From Xenorhabdus eapokensis (GTDB lineage: Bacteria; Pseudomonadota; Gammaproteobacteria; Enterobacterales; Enterobacteriaceae), in NCBI RefSeq assembly GCF_001908105.1, contig NZ_MKGQ01000012.1, positions 8,326 to 72,325 on the forward strand: DNA of 64,000 bases. Direction: 5' to 3'. This document shows, one piece after another, positions 56,280 to 64,000 of the stretch; the stretch's first letter is position 1, and each line of letters opens with the position of its first letter. A program made the position numbers and the translations under genes. The notes under the pieces were generated by a model that saw only the letters and a list, made by a program, of their open reading frames with translations, made no database searches and was not told the origin of the DNA.

Positions 56280-57335
56280 ATGCGCAAAATTATTCATATT
56301 GATATGGATTGTTTTTTTGCTGCCATTGAAATGCGGGACAATCCTGCACTTCGCGATATTCCTGTTGCAGTTGGCGGAAGTGCCTCTCGAAGAGGGGTTA
56401 TTAGTACGGCAAATTATCCTGCCCGCCGTTTTGGGGTGCATAGTGCGATGTCGACTGCCGTGGCATTAAAACTATGCCCACAATTGAAAGTTATTCCTGG
56501 CAGAATGGCGCATTATAAAGAAGTCTCTCAACATATCCGGCAAATTTTTTCCCGCTACTCTGAGTTGATTGAACCTCTGTCTTTAGATGAGGCTTATTTG
56601 GATGTGACGGATTGTCGTTATTGTCACGGTTCTGCCACTTTGATTGCTCAAGAAATCCGTCAGACAATTTTTGCTGAATTGCAGTTAACCGCTTCCGCAG
56701 GCGTTGCCCCCGTCAGGTTTTTAGCCAAGATTGCTTCTGATATCAATAAACCCAATGGACAATATGTTATCTCACCTGAACAAGTAGACACTTTTGTTAA
56801 CTCTCTGCCCTTACGCAAAATTCCTGGTGTCGGAAAAGTCACAGCCAAGCGTTTATCAGATATGGGGTTGGAAACCTGTTCTGATGTGCAACGTTATGAC
56901 AAGCTGACGTTGATAAAAAGTTTGGGTAAATTTGGATTGTCACTTTGGCAGCGCTGTCACGGTATTGATGAACGGCAGATTACGCCAGAACGTTTGCGTA
57001 AATCCGTTGGGGTAGAAAAAACGTTGGCGCAGGATATCCATGAATGGCATGAATGTGTGGAATTGATTGAACAACTTTACCCTGAGCTGAAAAAACGGCT
57101 GGAAAAGGTAAAGCCTGATCTTCGCATTGCCCGTCAAGGTATCAAATTAAAGTTTGATGATTTTCAATTGACAACACAGGAACATATCCATCCTATGTTG
57201 GATAAACACGATCTGATTCAAATAGCAAAACGTGCCTGGGAAACACGCAGGAAAGGGCGAGGGGTCAGGTTGGTTGGGCTGCATGTGACATTACAAGACC
57301 CACAACTGGAGCGTCAGCTTTTATTGGAATGGTAA
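56280..57335 (+). CDS. dinB: DinB, DNA polymerase IV
   Basis: 351 residues from the ATG at 56280, starting MRKIIHIDMDCFFAAIEMRDNP with the first catalytic Asp; GGGGAG lies just upstream. SLDEAYLDVT (about 102-111) supplies the other metal-binding residues, and the little-finger domain is present. Y-family translesion polymerase of the SOS response. Its neighbour is the PBD cluster, whose product would damage DNA, but the gene is part of the core genome. Confidence 0.96.
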   Translation: MRKIIHIDMDCFFAAIEMRDNPALRDIPVAVGGSASRRGVISTANYPARRFGVHSAMSTAVALKLCPQLKVIPGRMAHYKEVSQHIRQIFSRYSELIEPLSLDEAYLDVTDCRYCHGSATLIAQEIRQTIFAELQLTASAGVAPVRFLAKIASDINKPNGQYVISPEQVDTFVNSLPLRKIPGVGKVTAKRLSDMGLETCSDVQRYDKLTLIKSLGKFGLSLWQRCHGIDERQITPERLRKSVGVEKTLAQDIHEWHECVELIEQLYPELKKRLEKVKPDLRIARQGIKLKFDDFQLTTQEHIHPMLDKHDLIQIAKRAWETRRKGRGVRLVGLHVTLQDPQLERQLLLEW

Positions 57336-57351
57336 GGGGTAAAAAACGCAA

Positions 57352-57379
57352 TCTCCCCCACGAGCAGTGGCGGGGGAGA
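57352..57379. terminator. Terminator between dinB and pepD
   Basis: TCTCCCCC (57352-57359) and GGGGGAGA (57372-57379) form an 8-bp G/C-rich stem with a 12-base loop between the convergent genes. Confidence 0.65.
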
Positions 57380-57411
57380 GGCCGTATAACTTCTATTATT
57401 TTTTAGCCCTA

Positions 57412-58872
57412 TTATTCTTTAGCCGGAATAGCTTTTAGAATTGCAGTGAGTAGCTGCCAATATTGACTGACACTTTTGATGTGTACTTTCTCATCAGGGG
57501 AATGGGCTCCCCGAATGGTTGGGCCGATAGAAACCATGTCCAGAGCCGGATACGGTTTTTTGAAGAGACCACACTCTAATCCAGCGTGGATCACCATAAT
57601 ATTCGGCGTCTTATCGAAGAGTTGATAATAAGTTTCACGTACTAAATGCATGATTGGCGAATTGGCATCAGGCTGCCAGCCCGGATAGCTGCCACTTGCC
57701 ACGGTTTCTGCGCCAGACAGTTTTGCCAGAGAATGCAGCATTTCAGTAACGTAAACCTTGCCACTTTCAATAAGTGAACGGATAAGGCAGATAATCTCGG
57801 CTTTCTCGTCGTCCATGGTGACAACGCCGACGTTTAGCGAAGTTTCTACAACACCTTTGGCGACATCACTCATACGAATAACACCATTTGGCATACTATT
57901 GAGCATGGCTATGAAGCGAGCCTGACAATCCGTTGTTAGCGCTGGTGATGATGCTTCGGTTTCTTCTAACAAGAGAGTGAGATTATGCTCAACGACGGAG
58001 TATTCGTTCTGCAGTGTTTCCTGATAGCTGTCTTTTATTTGATACAGTTTTTCAATTTTATCAGCAGGAACAGCAATTACGGTAGAACCTTCACGAGGAA
58101 TGGCATTGCGCAGGGTTCCACCTTGCAGATGAATTAATTTCAGATCCAATTCAGTGGAATACGCAGCCAGAAAACGAGCCAGTAATTTGTTGGCGTTACC
58201 CAATCCAAGATGAATATCGCCACCAGAGTGACCACCTTTTAATCCCTTAATAGTTAATTGCAGGGTCTTATAGTTAGCAGGCAGCGCTTCACGGGACAGT
58301 CGTAAGGTTGTGAAAAAATCAATGCCGCCCGCACAACCCATGTAGATTTCGCCTTCTTCTTCTGAATCGGTATTGATCAGAATATCAGCTTGCAGCCAGC
58401 CGGATTTCAAGCCGAATGCGCCATCCATACCGGCTTCTTCAGTCATGGTTAGTAAAACTTCTAATGGGCCGTGTTTAACGGATTCGTCCGCCAAGATCGC
58501 CAGAGCGGAAGCCATACCAATACCGTTATCCGCACCTAAAGTTGTACCATCAGCCGTAATCCAATCACCATCAATGTAAGGACGAATAGGATCTTTTGTG
58601 AAATCGTGTTGGGTAGCGTTATTTTTCTGTGGAACCATATCAAGGTGCGCTTGAAGTACAACAGCCTTGCGATTTTCCAAACCTTTTGAAGCTGGCTTTC
58701 TGATCAAAATATTACCCACTTCATCCCGCTCTACATGGAATCCTTTGCTTGTTGCCCACTCAATAATATGGGATGCGAGAGCTTCTTCATGATAAGAAGG
58801 ATGGGGGATGGAACAGATTTGGGCAAAAATATCCCATAAGGGTTGTGGGGATAGCGTTGATAATTCGGACAC
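57412..58872 (-). CDS. pepD: PepD, cytosolic aminoacyl-histidine dipeptidase
   Basis: 486 residues from a GTG at 58872, reading (V)SELSTLSPQPLWDIFAQICSIPHPSYHEE, which matches E. coli PepD; AGGAG lies 8 bases upstream, while an earlier ATG would add 18 unmatched residues. M20 metallopeptidase with QAHLDMVPQ (His/Asp metal ligands), GTTLGADNGIGMA and TMTEEAGMDGA. It hydrolyses Xaa-His dipeptides such as carnosine using zinc. Confidence 0.95.
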   Translation of the reverse strand: MSELSTLSPQPLWDIFAQICSIPHPSYHEEALASHIIEWATSKGFHVERDEVGNILIRKPASKGLENRKAVVLQAHLDMVPQKNNATQHDFTKDPIRPYIDGDWITADGTTLGADNGIGMASALAILADESVKHGPLEVLLTMTEEAGMDGAFGLKSGWLQADILINTDSEEEGEIYMGCAGGIDFFTTLRLSREALPANYKTLQLTIKGLKGGHSGGDIHLGLGNANKLLARFLAAYSTELDLKLIHLQGGTLRNAIPREGSTVIAVPADKIEKLYQIKDSYQETLQNEYSVVEHNLTLLLEETEASSPALTTDCQARFIAMLNSMPNGVIRMSDVAKGVVETSLNVGVVTMDDEKAEIICLIRSLIESGKVYVTEMLHSLAKLSGAETVASGSYPGWQPDANSPIMHLVRETYYQLFDKTPNIMVIHAGLECGLFKKPYPALDMVSIGPTIRGAHSPDEKVHIKSVSQYWQLLTAILKAIPAKE

Positions 58873-59133
58873 GGCGAATCTCCTGTAACTGAATCTTAGT
58901 GGGATGAAAGTGGTAATGTTTGACACATCAGGGAGTTTTTGTCATCTGCATTGGCCCTAACATCCATGCTATGCTTGAGAATATCATTTTATTGTCAACA
59001 ATGGGCAGTAAGAATGAAGGCTTACCTTGTTTTTACTGGTTTTTGTTGGTTCAAATCACTATAATCCCGCGCAACCTTTTTTCCGCAAAAAACACTTTTC
59101 TGAAATATTCTTTCGTTTCCAGGATCTAATTTT

Positions 59134-59595
59134 ATGAGTGAAAAATATGTTGTAACGTGGGATATGTTGCAAATACATGCCCGTCAATTGGCGCAACGTT
59201 TACTTCCTGTAGAACAGTGGAAAGGCATTATTGCCGTTAGCCGTGGTGGCCTTGTTCCGGGAGCGTTATTGGCGCGTGAATTGGGTATTCGCCATGTCGA
59301 TACTGTCTGTGTTTCCAGCTATGATCACGATAATCAGCGTGAGTTGAAAGTATTGAAAAAAGCGGAAGGTGACGGTGAAGGGTTTATTGTTGTTGATGAT
59401 CTGGTTGATACCGGAGGCACTGCTCAGGCAATCCGTGAGATGTATCCGAAAGCTCACTTTGTCACGATTTTTGCCAAACCTGCTGGCCGCCCTCTTGTAG
59501 ATGATTATGTTATTGATATCCCCCAAAACACATGGATTGAGCAGCCGTGGGACATGGGCGTCGTATTCGTTCCACCCGTTTGTGAGAAACAGTAA
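59134..59595 (+). CDS. gpt: Gpt, xanthine-guanine phosphoribosyltransferase
   Basis: 153 residues, near-identical in layout to E. coli Gpt: [26 protein letters not shown] (about 32-57), and the PRPP motif [17 protein letters not shown] (about 84-100). Salvages guanine and xanthine to the nucleotides. Divergent from pepD, as in E. coli; followed 15 bases later by frsA. Confidence 0.97.
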   Translation: MSEKYVVTWDMLQIHARQLAQRLLPVEQWKGIIAVSRGGLVPGALLARELGIRHVDTVCVSSYDHDNQRELKVLKKAEGDGEGFIVVDDLVDTGGTAQAIREMYPKAHFVTIFAKPAGRPLVDDYVIDIPQNTWIEQPWDMGVVFVPPVCEKQ

Positions 59596-59610
59596 GATTT
59601 TTCTTTTGTT

Positions 59611-60858
59611 ATGACGAAACAAAACCTTTCAGAATCGCTGTTTAAGCCTCGGTTTAAACAGCGGGAAACCTCTACACTGGTTAAATATACTTGCCCACAA
59701 TCGGTAACTACCAGTGATAGGAAGCTTAGTGGGGAGCGCCGCGAGCGTTGGTATCGCATGATTAATTGGCTCGCTTGGATCTGGAGGGGAATCAATCCGC
59801 TGGAAATTCAAGATGTCCTCAGTCGGATTGCCGTGACAGATGCCGAGCGCAGTACTGAACATTTGTTAGATACTGTGGTCGGCTATCGGAAAGGAAATTG
59901 GGCATTCGAGTGGTCTCAGCAGGCAATGTACTGGCAGCAGGAAGCATTGCGTACTGAAGATACGGAAAAAGCCGAAGCATGTTGGTTAAAGGCTGCAACG
60001 CTATATAGTATTGCCGCTTATCCTCATTTGCGCGGTGATGAACTGGCAGATCAAGCCATTGTGCTGGCTAATAAAGCCTATGAAAACGCAGCGCGTTTTT
60101 CTGACTATGAATTGAAAAAACTGGAATTCCAGTTGGAAGGGGGCAAAAGTGTTACTGGATTATTGCACCTGCCTTCCCATGTACAGGGGCCTTGTCCAAC
60201 GATATTAGTCTGTGCCAGCCTTGATAATGTACAGAGTGATTGCTGGCGCTTGTTTCGTGAACACTTCTCGCCTCTCGGTTTTGCCATGTTAACGGTAGAT
60301 ATGCCTTCTGTTGGTTATTCCGCTAAATTTACCTTGACGCAGGATACATGCGCACTTCATCAACAAGTTTTACAACAGCTAAATAGCGTGCCGTGGATTG
60401 ATCATACCCGTGTAGGTGTATTTGGTTTTCGTTTTGGCGCAAATATCGCTGTTCGGCTTGCCTATCTGGAGCCTAACCTTATTAAAGGCGTATCGGTCGT
60501 CGGCCCGATTGTTCATGAATTACTGCATGATAAAAAATTACAGCAGAAAATTCCGTCAATGTATATTGACGTCTTGGCCAGTCGCTTAGGTATTTATCAC
60601 GTTGATGAAAAGAGATTGCATTCAGAACTGGCGTGTTATTCGTTGAAGAATCAAGGGTTATTAGGCCGTCGTTGTACTGTACCGATGTTTTCGGTGTATT
60701 GGGAAGATGATATTTTTAGCCCAAGGAAAGACTCGAAATTGATTGCTATGTCATCAATGGAGGGGTCATTGCGAGCTATTCCTGCTACCTCAGTTTATAG
60801 TGGTTTCAGTAAGGCATTACACGAAATACGTGTATGGTTGAAAGATAAAGTTTTATAA
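59611..60858 (+). CDS. frsA: FrsA (YafA), fermentation-respiration switch protein
   Basis: 415 residues, alpha/beta-hydrolase-like fold. The nucleophile elbow reads GVFGFRFGANIAVRLAYLE, where the usual Ser is Arg, as in E. coli FrsA, so it is not a standard serine esterase. FrsA binds dephosphorylated EIIA-Glc in E. coli and was also reported as a pyruvate decarboxylase, which is disputed. Lies in the conserved gpt-frsA-crl order. Confidence 0.93.
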   Translation: MTKQNLSESLFKPRFKQRETSTLVKYTCPQSVTTSDRKLSGERRERWYRMINWLAWIWRGINPLEIQDVLSRIAVTDAERSTEHLLDTVVGYRKGNWAFEWSQQAMYWQQEALRTEDTEKAEACWLKAATLYSIAAYPHLRGDELADQAIVLANKAYENAARFSDYELKKLEFQLEGGKSVTGLLHLPSHVQGPCPTILVCASLDNVQSDCWRLFREHFSPLGFAMLTVDMPSVGYSAKFTLTQDTCALHQQVLQQLNSVPWIDHTRVGVFGFRFGANIAVRLAYLEPNLIKGVSVVGPIVHELLHDKKLQQKIPSMYIDVLASRLGIYHVDEKRLHSELACYSLKNQGLLGRRCTVPMFSVYWEDDIFSPRKDSKLIAMSSMEGSLRAIPATSVYSGFSKALHEIRVWLKDKVL

Positions 60859-60929
60859 AACAAAATTTATCACTTGATATTTTTTAATTGTTTGATACAA
60901 AGGGGTTCTGTATATAAGGAGACCTTTGT

Positions 60930-61331
60930 ATGACTTTACCTGCAAGTTATTCTAAAAATAGGTTGTTAAAGTACTTTTCTGCATTAGGGCCGTATGTACG
61001 TGAATTAAAGTGCCAAAATGGTTATTTTTTCTTTGACTGTTTAGCTGTTTGTGTCAGCGCTAAAGCGGCACCGGAAAAACGTGAATTTTGGGGATGGTGG
61101 TTAGAGTTAGAAGAGCAGAAACAAGGTTTTGTCTATCACTATCAGATAGGCTTATTTGATAAACATGGCGAATGGAGTGTCATGAATATCAAAAAAAAGA
61201 CCGATCTTGAGCACCTTGAATCAACTCTACAGGCATTCCATAAACGTCTGGTTGATTCTTTTGACACGCTCAAACTGACATTGATCCCATCTGAAAATAC
61301 CGCCCCCCTGCAAACGCAAGTGATAGCGTGA
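60930..61331 (+). CDS. crl: Crl, sigma-S binding transcription factor
   Basis: 133 residues starting MTLPASYSKNRLLKYFSALGPYVRELKC. Conserved features include DCLAVCVSAKAAPEKREFWGWWLELEE. Crl binds sigma-S and favours its association with core RNA polymerase. A clear AAGGAG precedes the ATG. Between crl and proB there is no phoE as in E. coli. Confidence 0.95.
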   Translation: MTLPASYSKNRLLKYFSALGPYVRELKCQNGYFFFDCLAVCVSAKAAPEKREFWGWWLELEEQKQGFVYHYQIGLFDKHGEWSVMNIKKKTDLEHLESTLQAFHKRLVDSFDTLKLTLIPSENTAPLQTQVIA

Positions 61332-61362
61332 TTTTGTTTTTAACCTGCTTTTGCTAAATTTT

Positions 61363-61386
61363 GCGTTATGTCAGTTGGCATAACGC
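61363..61386 (+). terminator. Hairpin after crl
   Basis: GCGTTATG (61363-61370) and CATAACGC (61379-61386), an 8-bp perfect stem with an 8-base loop; followed by CTCTCTCC instead of T-run. Confidence 0.5.
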
Positions 61387-61412
61387 CTCTCTCCTGTTAA
61401 AACTGAACATTG

Positions 61413-61446
61413 TTTTTTTAAACTAATCGTTTTTTTAAACTAATCG
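61413..61446. repeat. 17-bp tandem repeat upstream of proB
   Basis: TTTTTTTAAACTAATCG occurs twice in tandem (61413-61429 and 61430-61446), about 30 bases before the proB start. Probably a slippage duplication; it might affect proB transcription. Confidence 0.8.
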
Positions 61447-61476
61447 TTTTTTCAAATTAACTGTAATGGCAGAAAT

Positions 61477-62583
61477 ATGATGAATGGCAGCCAAACATTG
61501 GTTGTAAAACTGGGAACGAGTGTATTGACCGGTGGTTCTCGTCGTTTGAATCGTGCCCATATTGTGGAACTGGTTCGTCAATGTGCTCAACAGCATGAAA
61601 AAGGTCACCGCATTATTATTGTGACTTCTGGTGCGATTGCCGCTGGGCGTGAGCATTTAGGATACCCGGATCTTCCGGCAACTATTGCGTCAAAACAATT
61701 GCTGGCAGCCGTTGGGCAAAGTCGCCTGATCCAATTGTGGGAGCAGCTTTTCTCTATTTATGGTATTCACGTCGGGCAAATGCTCCTGACTCGCGCAGAT
61801 TTGGAAGACCGTGAACGCTTCTTGAATGCAAGGGATACCCTTCAGGCTTTACTTGATAATCACATCGTTCCCATTATTAATGAAAATGATGCCGTTGCGA
61901 CAGCAGAGATTAAAGTGGGTGACAATGATAATCTTTCTGCACTGGCGGCTATTTTGGGTAGTGCAGATAAATTGTTGCTTCTGACTGATATAGCAGGGCT
62001 TTATACCGCAGATCCTCGTAGTAACCCTGATGCAAAATTGATCCCTGAAGTGCATGACATCAGTGATGAGCTGAAAACGATGGCTGGAGACAGTGTTTCG
62101 GGATTAGGAACGGGGGGAATGGCAACAAAACTTCAGGCGGCAGGCGTAGCTGGACGTGCTGGAATTGATGTCATTATTGCCGCGGGTAATAGGTCGGATG
62201 TTATCGCTGATGTCATCGCAGGAAAATCGGTTGGAACACGTTTTCATGGCCTGGCTAGTCCAATGGAAAACCGTAAACGTTGGATTTTTGGAGCACCTCC
62301 GGCAGGGGAAATTATTGTCGATCATGGTGCGGAAGCGGCGATTGTTGGGAAAGGCAGTTCGTTGTTGCCAAAAGGGATCAAAAACGTTAAAGGTGATTTT
62401 TCCCGCGGTGAAGTTATTTGTATCCGTAGCTTATCAGGCAAAGATTTGGCTCATGGCGTGTGCCGTTACAACAGTGATGCACTACGCCTGATTGCAGGCC
62501 ATCATTCACAGCAAATTAGCCAGATACTGGGTTATGAATATGGCGCAGTTGCGGTTCACCGTGACGATTTGATCGTAATTTAA
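61477..62583 (+). CDS. proB: ProB, glutamate 5-kinase
   Basis: 368 residues (ATG at 61477 or 61480). Amino acid kinase domain starting [16 protein letters not shown] with [21 protein letters not shown] (about 134-154), then a C-terminal PUA domain (from about 275). Phosphorylates glutamate for proline synthesis and is normally inhibited by proline. The ribosome-binding site is weak. proA follows by 29 bases. Confidence 0.97.
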   Translation: MMNGSQTLVVKLGTSVLTGGSRRLNRAHIVELVRQCAQQHEKGHRIIIVTSGAIAAGREHLGYPDLPATIASKQLLAAVGQSRLIQLWEQLFSIYGIHVGQMLLTRADLEDRERFLNARDTLQALLDNHIVPIINENDAVATAEIKVGDNDNLSALAAILGSADKLLLLTDIAGLYTADPRSNPDAKLIPEVHDISDELKTMAGDSVSGLGTGGMATKLQAAGVAGRAGIDVIIAAGNRSDVIADVIAGKSVGTRFHGLASPMENRKRWIFGAPPAGEIIVDHGAEAAIVGKGSSLLPKGIKNVKGDFSRGEVICIRSLSGKDLAHGVCRYNSDALRLIAGHHSQQISQILGYEYGAVAVHRDDLIVI

Positions 62584-62612
62584 TGAATTGATCGTGAGTT
62601 AAGGATTTCACC

Positions 62613-63866
62613 ATGCTAGAGCAGATGGGAAAAGCAGCCAAAGCAGCATCGTGGCAGTTGGCACAATTGAGTAGCAATCAGAAAAACCAAGCGTTGAATC
62701 ACATTGCTGATTTGTTGGAAACGGAGATTGAAGAGATTCTTGCTGCCAACCAGCAAGATATGAAGCAAGCCCGTGAACAGGGGATGAGTGCAGCACTACT
62801 CGATCGGTTATTACTAACACCAGAACGGCTGAATGCCATTGCTAACGACGTGCGCCAAGTCTGCCGTTTGGCTGATCCTGTAGGGCAAGTTATCGATGGG
62901 CAATTATTGGATAATGGATTGCAATTAAGCCGCCGCCGAGTTCCGTTGGGCGTGATTGGTGTGATCTATGAAGCTCGCCCGAATGTGACTATTGATGTGG
63001 CGTCGTTATGTCTGAAAACGGGTAATGCAGTGATACTGCGTGGTGGCAAAGAGACCCATCATACAAATCAAGCGATGGTTAAAGTTATCCAACAGGCATT
63101 GGAACAAAGTGGCTTGCCGGCTGCTGCGGTTCAGGCTATCAATAAACCTGATCGTGAATTGGTGGCTGAATTGCTGAAAATGGATCGTTATGTCGATATG
63201 TTGATCCCTCGAGGCGGGGCGGGGGTACATAAATTGTGTCGGGAACAATCGACTATTCCTGTGATTACTGGCGGTATTGGTGTTTGTCATACATTTGTGG
63301 ATGAAACCATCAAGATTGAAAAAGCACTGGAAATCATTACTAATGCGAAAGTTCAGCGGCCAAGTGCTTGTAATTCACTGGAAACATTATTGGTGCATGA
63401 AAAAATAGCCGCCGATTTCCTGCCAGTTTTGAGTACCAAAATGAAAGAGCAGGGCGTGACATTACATGCAAGCAAATCAGCGATGGCATTGCTGCAAGAT
63501 GGCCCTGCAACTGTCGTTGAAGTGGCAGAAGAAGATTACTGTGATGAATGGTTATCTTTAGATATGAATGTGGAAATTGTCCGTGATATCGATCGCGCTA
63601 TTGAACACATTCGTACTTATGGTACAGCCCATTCCGATGCAATCCTGACGGAATCTTTGCAGCAAGCTGATTACTTTGTGCGCCATGTGGATTCAGCCGC
63701 AGTATATGTGAATGCCAGCACGCGTTTTACTGATGGCGGACAATTTGGTTTAGGGGCTGAAGTGGCTGTCAGTACTCAAAAATTACACGCCAGAGGCCCA
63801 ATGGGGCTTGATGCTCTGACAACGTATAAGTGGATTGGTTATGGTGATTATTTGCCGCGGAGCTGA
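62613..63866 (+). CDS. proA: ProA, glutamate-5-semialdehyde dehydrogenase
   Basis: 417 residues. Aldehyde dehydrogenase fold with [31 protein letters not shown] (about 109-139) and the catalytic cysteine in [18 protein letters not shown] (about 258). It reduces glutamyl-5-phosphate to the semialdehyde with NADPH. Co-transcribed with proB. Confidence 0.97.
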   Translation: MLEQMGKAAKAASWQLAQLSSNQKNQALNHIADLLETEIEEILAANQQDMKQAREQGMSAALLDRLLLTPERLNAIANDVRQVCRLADPVGQVIDGQLLDNGLQLSRRRVPLGVIGVIYEARPNVTIDVASLCLKTGNAVILRGGKETHHTNQAMVKVIQQALEQSGLPAAAVQAINKPDRELVAELLKMDRYVDMLIPRGGAGVHKLCREQSTIPVITGGIGVCHTFVDETIKIEKALEIITNAKVQRPSACNSLETLLVHEKIAADFLPVLSTKMKEQGVTLHASKSAMALLQDGPATVVEVAEEDYCDEWLSLDMNVEIVRDIDRAIEHIRTYGTAHSDAILTESLQQADYFVRHVDSAAVYVNASTRFTDGGQFGLGAEVAVSTQKLHARGPMGLDALTTYKWIGYGDYLPRS

Positions 63867-63913
63867 CGATATCCTACTTTAACGCGATGCTCGACTTTTA
63901 GGGTGAGTTGAAA

Positions 63914-63983
63914 TGACATAGCCGCTCCTTTATAACTTTAAGTCGTCAAAAATAGAGAAATAAAGGAACAAAAGGCTATGTCA
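63914..63983 (+). promoter_or_regulatory. Long interrupted inverted repeat covering the start of the next gene
   Basis: TGACATAGCC (63914-63923) pairs with GGCTATGTCA (63974-63983), and the inner TCCTTTAT (63926-63933) pairs with ATAAAGGA (63960-63967). The folded RNA would bury both the AAGG ribosome-binding site and the ATG of the frame starting at 63978. This is the structure expected of translational self-repression or of an insertion-sequence end. Confidence 0.6.
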
Positions 63984-64000
63984 CAGCAAGATTTTATCAT
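63978..64000 (+). CDS. Start of an unidentified gene, partial at right edge
   Basis: ATG at 63978 preceded by AAAGGA (63962-63967); the frame reads MSQQDFI before the window ends. Too short to identify. Its start region is enclosed in a long inverted repeat, which makes a transposase a possibility. Confidence 0.4.

Noticed and set aside
63867..63913. Possible tRNA after proA (E. coli has thrW there)
   Set aside because: No acceptor stem, anticodon arm or T-loop pattern is visible in the available bases.
1..64000. CRISPR arrays, prophage or rRNA operons
   Set aside because: No regularly spaced repeats, phage structural genes or rRNA sequence were seen.

Overview
This window looks like a chromosomal segment of an AT-rich Enterobacterales member, most like Xenorhabdus (Morganellaceae). 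The housekeeping gene order is enterobacterial: proC-yggT-rdgB-hemW, pilT/yggS, rsmE-gshB-yqgE-ruvX, fadE/gmhA/yafJ, nqrABCDEF-apbE-nqrM, betT/betIBA, dinB, pepD/gpt/frsA/crl/proBA. The large block at about 39.8-55.8 kb matches the tilimycin/tilivalline-type pyrrolobenzodiazepine (PBD) cluster known from Klebsiella oxytoca, and as I recall tilivalline has also been reported from Xenorhabdus eapokensis. The genus is inferred, not proven.

Layout. 1-4.1 kb: tail of a YbhB/PEBP protein, a YrdC-like protein, and a LysR regulator divergent from an aconitase-family leuC/leuD-like pair. 4.1-12.0 kb: housekeeping genes, mostly minus strand, with the PilT-like ATPase on the plus strand. 12.3-17.4 kb: a short A24 prepilin peptidase, a periplasmic MBL-fold protein with a degenerate metal motif, a LysR regulator, and the divergent lysR/lysA pair. 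17.5-21.6 kb: fadE (with a FadR-like operator), gmhA and yafJ. 22.1-29.3 kb: the complete Na+-NQR operon with its flavin transferase ApbE and maturation factor NqrM. 29.4-33.6 kb: an iron/heme-type TonB receptor with an ECF sigma factor, a repeat-containing lipoprotein, and a GNAT pseudogene. 33.6-39.7 kb: choline-to-betaine operon betIBA and divergent betT.

39.8-55.8 kb: the biosynthetic cluster. aroX-dhbX-icmX-adsX (plus strand) should make 3-hydroxyanthranilate from the shikimate pathway: type II DAHP synthase, PhzE-like ADIC synthase, PhzD-like isochorismatase and EntA/DhbA-like dehydrogenase. npsA (A-T), npsB (C-A-T-Re) and thdA (minus strand) should activate it, join it to an amino acid and release the dipeptide reductively as an aldehyde that cyclises to a PBD. 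mfsX (efflux) and uvrX (UvrA-like ATPase) are the likely export and self-protection genes, and a MarR-type regulator lies next to thdA. Unlike Klebsiella as I recall it, hmoX is absent and thdA follows npsB. The hand-read specificity code of the NpsB A domain departs from the usual proline code at three or four positions, so the product may differ from tilimycin.

56.2-64 kb: dinB with a perfect LexA box, pepD, gpt, frsA, crl and proBA. At the very end a new reading frame begins whose ribosome-binding site and start codon lie in a long inverted repeat. Several palindromic or duplicated non-coding elements are reported, including a decayed tandem duplication of the mfsX promoter and 5' end.
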